Source: Candidatus Methanophagales archaeon ANME-1-THS (lineage in GTDB: Archaea > Halobacteriota > Syntropharchaeia > Alkanophagales > Methanospirareceae). From it: a stretch of DNA of 11,979 nt. Positions within the stretch are counted from its first letter, which is position 1; each line of letters begins with the position of its first letter. Below, piece after piece: positions 7,280-11,979 of the stretch. Under the pieces are notes generated by a model. The model was not told where the DNA came from and did no database searches. It saw only the letters and a program-made list of their open reading frames with translations. The position numbers were made by a program, and so were the translations under genes. The stretch spans positions 1 through 11,979 of the forward strand of contig RXIE01000035.1 in NCBI GenBank assembly GCA_004212135.1. The letters run 5' to 3'.

Positions 7280-7352
7280 AGCTGAGCTTTAGCTTAGCTT
7301 GCCCGTTCTTTTTCTTCTTCTTCCTTTTTCTTTTTCTTTTGTTTTTGTTTTT
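7280..7352 (+). terminator. Terminator behind mtd: hairpin plus long U-rich tract
   Basis: A hairpin AGCTGAGC/GCTTAGCT (7280-7287 and 7292-7299, loop TTTA, one G-U pair) begins four bases after the mtd stop and is followed by a pyrimidine tract (7306-7352) dominated by runs of four to six T. Oligo-U runs alone terminate archaeal RNA polymerase, so this is a strong terminator candidate. The 115-nt gap up to the next gene holds little else; no clear TATA box for that gene is visible. Confidence 0.75.
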
Positions 7353-7377
7353 GGTGGTACACCTATTCTCGTAGCAT

Positions 7378-7383
7378 GGTGAT
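7378..7383 (+). promoter_or_regulatory. Shine-Dalgarno GGTGAT deciding a GTG start
   Basis: GGTGAT is fully complementary to the AUCACC of the archaeal 16S rRNA 3' end. It lies 8 nt before GTG 7392 but 14 nt before ATG 7398, favouring GTG as the start of the small membrane protein. Confidence 0.55.
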
Positions 7384-7391
7384 GGTTAGAC

Positions 7392-7778
7392 GTGAAGATG
7401 ATCCGTATAGACTTAAAAATGGTGGTATTTGGTTTTCTAACCTGGTTCATTCCCTTTGGGCTTGCATTTCTCTTTTATACACCAGAGGGAGAGCTGGCGA
7501 TCGATATCTTTCTCTTCAAAACGATCATGATGCTCGTGGGCGCGGTTACCGGAGCAACATTGCTGGTACTTTATTTCAAGGGAATCGAGCGGAACTATCT
7601 GTACAAAGGGGTCAAAGTGGGTCTGGTCTGGTTTGCACTCAATATCAGCATGGATCTCGTGGTTTTGGTGCCCATGTCTGGCATGTCGATTGGATCGTAT
7701 TTCGCCGAAATTGGGCTACGATATCTCATAATACCCACGATGAGCATCGCGATAGGATATGTTGCTGAAATGAAATAA
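7392..7778 (+). CDS. Small four-helix integral membrane protein, uncharacterised
   Basis: 128 aa from GTG 7392 (126 from ATG 7398). Four hydrophobic segments are clear: about 9-29, 40-62, 72-95 and 108-125, with short loops and a short charged end (EMK). Conserved-looking stretches such as FLTWFIPFGLAFLFYTPEG and VLVPMSGMSIGSYFAEIGLR resemble hypothetical membrane proteins seen across archaea; no functional family is recognised and no catalytic motif stands out. It stands alone between the mtd terminator and a convergent minus-strand gene, 33 bp from that gene's end. Coding is well supported by the regular membrane pattern over the full length. Confidence 0.8.
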   Translation: MKMIRIDLKMVVFGFLTWFIPFGLAFLFYTPEGELAIDIFLFKTIMMLVGAVTGATLLVLYFKGIERNYLYKGVKVGLVWFALNISMDLVVLVPMSGMSIGSYFAEIGLRYLIIPTMSIAIGYVAEMK

Positions 7779-7811
7779 TCCTCATCCACAGGCTACAGTG
7801 CAGACGAGGAG

Positions 7812-8159
7812 TCACGACACAAGATTAAATCCATAGAGGGCACCTTCGTACGTGAAATATGCAACATACCCTGAAGGTGGTGGACCAACTTCGCTCTGTT
7901 TCTGGCTCAAATAGTCAAAAATAGCGTATCCTTCCTCATTTGGCACTTCATATGATATACTCCCTTCTCCTTGCCTTTTCATCTCTTCTAAAGCGTCACG
8001 TAGCACCGGGTAGTTGTCCAGATCCTCTTCAGTCAATTCAAAATAGTGATCGGGTTCGAAATTCAATCTATCTATATCTAATACAGCGGTGTAATACATT
8101 CTTGGTAGTAGAACTATCACCAAACAAAAAACGATGACGATAATGCCAAACGCTATCAC
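7812..8159 (-). CDS. Small single-pass membrane protein, uncharacterised
   Basis: 115 aa from GTG 8159 (116 from TTG 8162; neither has a good ribosome site). An N-terminal hydrophobic helix (about 1-19, IAFGIIVIVFCLVIVLL) acts as a signal anchor; the remainder is an acidic, probably extracytoplasmic domain with YFELTEEDLDNYPVLRDALE (about 39-58), which resembles a motif I have seen in short archaeal hypotheticals, and a C-terminal GYVAYFTYEGALYGFNL that looks like a complete beta-strand end. It lies downstream of the ABC permeases on the same strand, possibly as the last gene of that operon or from the TATA box near 8320. Function not recognised. Confidence 0.65.
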   Translation of the reverse strand: MIAFGIIVIVFCLVIVLLPRMYYTAVLDIDRLNFEPDHYFELTEEDLDNYPVLRDALEEMKRQGEGSISYEVPNEEGYAIFDYLSQKQSEVGPPPSGYVAYFTYEGALYGFNLVS

Positions 8160-8167
8160 CAACTCTT

Positions 8168-8338
8168 TTAATTATGATCCATCCAATCAACCCAGCCCGT
8201 CACGATGTCATTAGCAGGATCCTTGTCATTCCAATCATCTCTCCTCCCATCTGTGTCTTGTGCAAGATCCTCAAGCAATTGGAACGAATTGACGAAGTGC
8301 AATATCCCCACAAGTAAGCTATATATACCCAATCTCAC
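8168..8338 (-). CDS. Tentative 56-aa acidic small protein (or remnant)
   Basis: An open frame with no ATG start. From GTG 8338 it gives MRLGIYSLLVGILHFVNSF, a hydrophobic N-part, then an acidic, Trp-rich tail with RRDDWNDKDPANDIV and GWVDWMDHN before TAA 8168. The tail has a purine-first codon pattern typical of coding DNA, and it ends 8 nt before GTG 8159 of the next gene, as in an operon. Against it: no ribosome site, no recognised family, and a good TATA box inside its 5' part, which would leave only a leaderless TTG start at 8302 (44 aa). It may be a decayed fragment of a longer protein. If not coding, the 195-bp gap between 8160 and 8357 holds only that TATA box. Confidence 0.3.
   Translation of the reverse strand: MRLGIYSLLVGILHFVNSFQLLEDLAQDTDGRRDDWNDKDPANDIVTGWVDWMDHN
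8320..8327 (-). promoter_or_regulatory. TATA box TATATATA upstream of the small minus-strand genes
   Basis: A perfect archaeal TATA element on the minus strand, about 30 bp after the stop of the permease gene. A start about 25 bp downstream (near 8298) would allow separate transcription of the small gene(s) at 7812-8338 from the ABC operon. Confidence 0.45.
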
Positions 8339-8357
8339 CGATTGAGCCGTTTCTCAT

Positions 8358-9563
8358 TTATGCATATTTCACCGCTTCGACCGGGCTCATCTTCGCCGCT
8401 TTGCGTGCAGGATACAAGCCTGAGAGGATCCCTACCAGAACGGCAACCGCTATGCCACCGAGTAGTACTTCAGGCTTCACAATCGCAACGATCTCGACAT
8501 CGAACGCGGTTTGTATCCCGAAACTGATCGCTCGAGCGGCAAGAATGCCGAGTATACAGCCGCAGACGCCACCGACGGCGCTCACCACACCTGCTTCGAG
8601 TAAGAAGAGCGTGAGGATATTCCGGTTCTTCGCGCCGATCGCTTTCATCACGCCGATCTCATGCGTCCGCTCCATCACGGACATCAGCATCGTGTTCATA
8701 ATCCCCATAGCCGCAACGAGCAGTGAGATAGAGGAGAGCGCGATCAGAACAACCTGCAATATCCCAAAAACGGACTCTAACTGCTCGATCGCACTCCCCA
8801 TCGTCATGGCAGACGTGAAATCGTCCAATTTATGATTATCATCGATCCGTTTTTCTATCTCCGCTGCTATCTTCTCTGCGTCCTCGATGTGTCTCACCCG
8901 GACAAAGATCTCTGAGATATCCTGGTTATCAAGGATCGAAATCGAATCGCGTGTCGTGATGTAGATTGCCGAGTCCACCCCGGCCCTGAATCCGCCCTGC
9001 TTTTCCAGTACGCCAACAACCCTGAATTTGGTACTGTTTATCGTCAACCGGTCATTAACGCTCATATCCTGTTTGAAATACTCATACGCAATGCTGTACC
9101 CGATTTCACAGGCTTTCTTATCGTTCTCGCGCAGGTCTCGGCCTGCAGCCATCCCCGCCTCTGCTTCTCGTTTGATCGTCTCGCCAAAGACTGCCGCGAT
9201 ATCCTGCGGATTGATACCCGTGATCGTCAGCCTGAACGTCTCACCCCGGTATTCTACATCTTCCATCGCACTTCGCATCGCGACCGCATCTTTTACGCCA
9301 CCGATCCGCTTCACCGCTTCGAGATCACGATCGGTAAAGCTGCCATAGGAGCCGAAGCTGCCGAGTTCCTGGGCGCCAGGCGTCACCATAATCACATCAG
9401 CCATCTCGATGAGCTGCTCAGTGATGGCCGCTTGCATGCCATAGCCGAGTGAGATCAGGGCGATGACCGCACCGATGCCGACCGTAATGCCGAGTACCGT
9501 GAGTGCAGACCGAGCTCTTCGCTCCTTCATGTTCCTATATACGAACAGAAATGCATCCTTCAT
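8358..9563 (-). CDS. MacB-like ABC transporter permease, copy 2
   Basis: 401 aa membrane subunit with full MacB/FtsX architecture: first helix about 20-42 (LTVLGITVGIGAVIALISLG), extracytoplasmic MacB core domain about 45-262, and three C-terminal helices about 266-292, 315-345 and 366-384 bracketing the family motif VMERTHEIGVMKAIGAKNRN. It ends with the usual ARKAAKMSPVEAVKYA. The ATG at 9563 is 63 nt after the stop of its paralogue, the widest gap in this operon; the gap contains the palindrome TTCTTAAGAA (9610-9619). It shares with copy 1 a 68-bp block without a single difference. Probably pairs with copy 1 as a heterodimer driven by the ATPase at 10821-11483, as LolC and LolE do; that pairing is inference. 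Substrate unknown. Confidence 0.95.
   Translation of the reverse strand: MKDAFLFVYRNMKERRARSALTVLGITVGIGAVIALISLGYGMQAAITEQLIEMADVIMVTPGAQELGSFGSYGSFTDRDLEAVKRIGGVKDAVAMRSAMEDVEYRGETFRLTITGINPQDIAAVFGETIKREAEAGMAAGRDLRENDKKACEIGYSIAYEYFKQDMSVNDRLTINSTKFRVVGVLEKQGGFRAGVDSAIYITTRDSISILDNQDISEIFVRVRHIEDAEKIAAEIEKRIDDNHKLDDFTSAMTMGSAIEQLESVFGILQVVLIALSSISLLVAAMGIMNTMLMSVMERTHEIGVMKAIGAKNRNILTLFLLEAGVVSAVGGVCGCILGILAARAISFGIQTAFDVEIVAIVKPEVLLGGIAVAVLVGILSGLYPARKAAKMSPVEAVKYA
8632..8699 (-). repeat. 68-bp perfect identity block, copy in permease 2
   Basis: Identical base for base to 9901-9968 in the neighbouring permease gene, including all synonymous positions. It encodes MNTMLMSVMERTHEIGVMKA plus IGA, the conserved cytoplasmic loop that contacts the ATPase. 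Divergence resumes at once on both sides. Confidence 0.85.
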
Positions 9564-9626
9564 CGCTCAACACCCGGTTTGCTTTGTACCACCAATCTCT
9601 CGTGGTAACTTCTTAAGAAAGAAGGG

Positions 9627-10817
9627 TTATTCATACCTCACTGCTTCGACTGGACTCATCTTTGAGGCTTTCCGTGCTGGATAGAACCCCGAGAGCACAC
9701 CGACACCCATTGCAACCGCGATCCCACCGAGGAGAACCACGGCTTTCACCGATGCGACAAACTCGATCCCCAATGCCGAGCCCGCGATGAGACTTATGAT
9801 TCGTGCGAGGAGCACGCCGATTACGCAACCAACCACGCCGCCCGCCAGACTCACCATACTGGATTCTAAGAGGAAGAGCGAGAGCACATCCCGGCTCTTT
9901 GCGCCGATCGCTTTCATCACGCCGATCTCATGCGTCCGCTCCATCACGGACATCAGCATCGTGTTCATGATGCCTATGGAAGCGATCACGAGTGCGATCG
10001 CGGCGATGCCCACCAGGACGCCCCGGAGTATTCTGAAGACTGTACCTATTTGCTCCAGCATGCTGCCCATCGTCATTGCGGTGGCGAACTCATCGAGCCC
10101 ATGGTTACTATTGATCCTCTTCTCGATCTCCTCTGCGATTGCTTCTGCTTCATCGATGGTATAGACCCGCACCATGAGGTATTTTACCTCATCGGTCTGC
10201 ATCACGTCCTTCGCCGCACGCAGCGTGAGAAAAATATGGGGATCAACGTCCGCGGCATACAGTGTGCTCGCCTTATCAAAAACGCCGACCACCACGAACT
10301 TCTCACCGTTGATGAGCAGCTTATCGTTCACACGTATCTCCTCCGTAAAGAAGTCCGTGGCGACACGATTCCCAATGACGCATGCCTTGTAATCATTCGT
10401 TCTCAGCCACCGCCCTTCCTTGAGACCGACTGGATCGAGATAGAAGCCACCCAGCTCCTCGGCATCACCACCGAGGATAAAAATAGGCCTCCGTTGGTTC
10501 CGATACTCCACTTCGGCGGCACCGTACGTCATTGCGGTTACCGCTTTGATACCCCCCATTCGCTGCAGATCTTTGATGTCGCGATCGGTGAAGCTCCCCT
10601 GCTCCACATAGGTTGCCCCCACCATCTTACCGGGTATCACCGTGATGAGATCGGTAAAGGTGGTCAATTCGCCGGTGATCGCCTCTTCCATGCCATAGCC
10701 GACACTCACCAGCGCAACGATCGCCGCGATCCCCACCGCAATGCCGAGCACCGTGAGGATCGAACGAGATCGTCGCTCACGGATACTCCGGTAGGCCATG
10801 AGGATTTTGTCACGCAT
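9627..10817 (-). CDS. MacB-like ABC transporter permease, copy 1
   Basis: 396 aa. Helix 1 about 20-42 (LTVLGIAVGIAAIVALVSVG), MacB core-like extracytoplasmic domain about 45-255, then three helices about 260-285, 311-345 and 358-378, with VMERTHEIGVMKAIGAKSRD between the first two and ARKASKMSPVEAVRYE at the end. Paralogous to the next gene downstream along the whole length: identical in the coupling loop, clearly similar at both ends (RSILTVLGIAVGI versus RSALTVLGITVGI), more divergent in the extracytoplasmic domain. Its ATG is 3 nt after the ATPase stop. Two permeases for one ATPase fit a heterodimeric LolCDE-like transporter. No recognised substrate. Confidence 0.95.
   Translation of the reverse strand: MRDKILMAYRSIRERRSRSILTVLGIAVGIAAIVALVSVGYGMEEAITGELTTFTDLITVIPGKMVGATYVEQGSFTDRDIKDLQRMGGIKAVTAMTYGAAEVEYRNQRRPIFILGGDAEELGGFYLDPVGLKEGRWLRTNDYKACVIGNRVATDFFTEEIRVNDKLLINGEKFVVVGVFDKASTLYAADVDPHIFLTLRAAKDVMQTDEVKYLMVRVYTIDEAEAIAEEIEKRINSNHGLDEFATAMTMGSMLEQIGTVFRILRGVLVGIAAIALVIASIGIMNTMLMSVMERTHEIGVMKAIGAKSRDVLSLFLLESSMVSLAGGVVGCVIGVLLARIISLIAGSALGIEFVASVKAVVLLGGIAVAMGVGVLSGFYPARKASKMSPVEAVRYE
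9901..9968 (-). repeat. 68-bp perfect identity block, copy in permease 1
   Basis: Partner of 8632-8699. Direct orientation, 1269 bp apart. Most of the rest of the two genes differs at many synonymous and replacement positions. Confidence 0.85.
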
Positions 10818-10820
10818 AGC

Positions 10821-11483
10821 TCAATCACGCACCCTCCCATCTCGCATACGCTTTGTCTGCCCTGCATGGGCTGCGATCTCCGGATCATGCGTCACCACGA
10901 TGATCGTCCTTCCCTCTTTATTCAAACCCTCTAAGATGGCCATTATTGCATGGCCCGTTGCACTATCCACATTCCCCGTCGGCTCGTCACCAATGATGAT
11001 CTCTGGATTATTGGCGAGTGCTCGTGCGATAGCCACCCGCTGCTGCTCACCGCCACTCAGTTCCGAGGGTTTATGGTACATCCGGTCTTCAAGCCCCACA
11101 TTGAGCAGCAATTCCCGGGCCCGCTTGAGCCTCGCCTCTCGTCCCACACCTGCGAAGAACAGGGGGAGTGCGACATTTTCTAACGCATTCAAGGTGTGAA
11201 TAAGGTTAAATTGCTGGAAGATGAAGCCGATTTTCTGCCGCCGGATCTCCGCAAGCTCATTATCAGTCAACAGGGCGGTATCAATACCATCAATGAAGAC
11301 CGAACCGCTCGTGGGTTTGTCCAGGCAGCCGATCATGTTGAGCAGGGTCGACTTCCCGGAGCCTGAAGGGCCGACGATCGCGACAAATTCACCATCTTGA
11401 ATCTCCAAATTCACGTCATGAAGTGCATAAACCTCTGCTTCGCCCATCCGATAAATCTTGGTCAGGTGTTCCGTGTGGATCAT
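10821..11483 (-). CDS. ABC transporter ATP-binding protein, LolD/MacB family
   Basis: 220 aa cytoplasmic ATPase of the right-hand transporter. Walker A GPSGSGKST at 38-46, Q-loop Gln90 (GFIFQQFNLIHTLNA), canonical signature LSGGEQQRVAIARA at 142-155, Walker B IIIGDEP at 162-168, D-loop NVDS at 171-174, switch His199 (VTHD). All catalytic residues are intact and the length is typical. It is closely similar to the ATPase at 974-1645 (both start with a short strand, TEHLTKIYRMGEAEVYAL versus TRDLTKYYWMGKEQVVAL), so the two transporters belong to the same subfamily. The ATG is 12 nt after the upstream surface-protein gene; the downstream permease follows after 3 nt. Confidence 0.96.
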   Translation of the reverse strand: MIHTEHLTKIYRMGEAEVYALHDVNLEIQDGEFVAIVGPSGSGKSTLLNMIGCLDKPTSGSVFIDGIDTALLTDNELAEIRRQKIGFIFQQFNLIHTLNALENVALPLFFAGVGREARLKRARELLLNVGLEDRMYHKPSELSGGEQQRVAIARALANNPEIIIGDEPTGNVDSATGHAIMAILEGLNKEGRTIIVVTHDPEIAAHAGQTKRMRDGRVRD

Positions 11484-11495
11484 GTATTCCGTTAC

Positions 11496-11979
11496 TTACG
11501 CCTTCTTCGCGCTCAACCTCAGCTCTCGTGCTCGCCTTCGCTTTGCCCGCATCCATAAAACAACGACTACAACAACCAGAATGGCCAGCAGAACCACGCC
11601 AAGCATCAAGGGTTGTAACCCGCTCTTCTGCGGTTGCTTGACCTCAAGCTGCACGGTATAGCCCCCAATCTCATATTGCCTGCCCGTTTCGATATCTTTG
11701 AAGACCAGCTCGAAGGGTATCCTAAGCTCTCCGACCTCTAAATTGGTCGTATGGAGATCAAAGGAAGCTGAGAAGACATCACCAACCTCCATATCGCCAA
11801 TGAAATATTCTGATGGAAAGATTCGAAGATCCGCCATCCGGGGCACCACGGATACCGCTTTAATATCCTTGGTCATGCCGTTCGCAACATCAAATTCGAT
11901 CCTAGCAACCTCACCTTGAACGACAAAATCAGGCGCTTGCACCAGGATGAGCTTTATGTCCGGACTGCTCCGTACCACG
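11496..11979 (-). CDS. Surface protein with C-terminal membrane anchor (5' end beyond window)
   Basis: The last 160 codons are visible; the frame runs off the right edge, so the GTG at 11978 need not be the start. One beta-rich Ig-like domain (about 5-115: VAPDFVVQGE-like opening written here as VQAPDFVVQGEVARIEFDV, then EVGELRIPFELVFKDIETG) resembles the archaeal S-layer-like COG1361/NEW3-type repeats. It is followed by a membrane helix (about 123-143, with a run of seven valines) and a strongly basic tail (RAKRRRARELRLSAKKA), giving outside-to-inside topology. Proteins of this type often precede MacB-like ATPase and permease genes in archaea and may do the job of the missing MacA-type adaptor. 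Co-transcribed with the ATPase, 12 nt away. Family call moderate; anchoring secure. Confidence 0.8.
   Translation of the reverse strand, partial: VVRSSPDIKLILVQAPDFVVQGEVARIEFDVANGMTKDIKAVSVVPRMADLRIFPSEYFIGDMEVGDVFSASFDLHTTNLEVGELRIPFELVFKDIETGRQYEIGGYTVQLEVKQPQKSGLQPLMLGVVLLAILVVVVVVLWMRAKRRRARELRLSAKKA

Noticed and set aside
7780..7809. Imperfect inverted repeat CCTCATC...GACGAGG between the convergent genes as a bidirectional terminator
   Set aside because: One mismatch in seven bases, a 16-nt loop and no U-rich tract; too weak to call.
9610..9619. Palindrome TTCTTAAGAA in the gap between the two permease genes as an operator
   Set aside because: Ten bases of AT-rich symmetry within an operon gap; no second copy seen in the window and no promoter beside it.
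9930..10934. A 334-codon open frame on the plus strand opposite permease copy 1
   Set aside because: It lies antisense to a convincing ABC permease and the start of the ATPase gene, is unusually His/Arg-rich and matches no family; a shadow of GC-biased codon use.

Overview
The window looks like the chromosome of a methanogen-related euryarchaeon. Direct markers are an F420-dependent methylene-tetrahydromethanopterin dehydrogenase (Mtd), an archaeal-type glutamyl-tRNA synthetase, two DUF3344/CARDB-type surface proteins of a kind I associate with Methanomicrobia, and archaeal TATA-box promoters with short leaders. Mtd together with DUF3344 proteins and the Methanosarcina-like signature of the synthetase suggests a methanogen or an anaerobic methane/alkane oxidiser (ANME-1/Syntrophoarchaeum-like). 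That placement is inference; no rRNA is present to settle it.

Layout. Positions 1-4424 (minus strand) hold one tight operon read right to left: a large DUF3344-CARDB surface protein with an internal membrane hairpin and lipobox-like Cys, a second DUF3344 protein, a LolD/MacB-type ABC ATPase, and an FtsX/MacB-type permease cut by the left window edge. Gaps are +1 and +3 nt, with one 29-nt overlap. Positions 4425-4559 are a divergent promoter region with an exact 18-bp tandem duplication. Positions 4560-7778 (plus strand) hold gltX, mtd (own TATA box, U-rich terminator behind it) and a small four-helix membrane protein. Positions 7812-11979 (minus strand) hold a second ABC module: the C-terminal end of a surface protein anchored by one membrane helix, an ABC ATPase, two paralogous MacB-like permeases, then one doubtful and one better-supported small reading frame at the downstream end.

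How the genes work together. Both minus-strand clusters combine extracytoplasmic beta-rich proteins with a MacB/LolCDE-like ABC engine. Bacterial MacB works with the adaptor MacA; here no MacA-like gene is seen and archaeal surface proteins sit in its place. A plausible reading is that these engines move or mechanically act on surface proteins, lipids or peptides at the cell envelope. The central plus-strand genes are housekeeping: tRNA-Glu charging and the F420-linked C1 step.

The most unusual items are a run of four short hairpins inserted in frame near the 3' end of gltX (about 26 extra residues), the fusion-like architecture of the large DUF3344-CARDB protein, the 18-bp tandem promoter duplication, and a 68-bp stretch of perfect identity between the two otherwise diverged permease genes. 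No tRNA, rRNA, CRISPR array, IS element or transposase was recognised.
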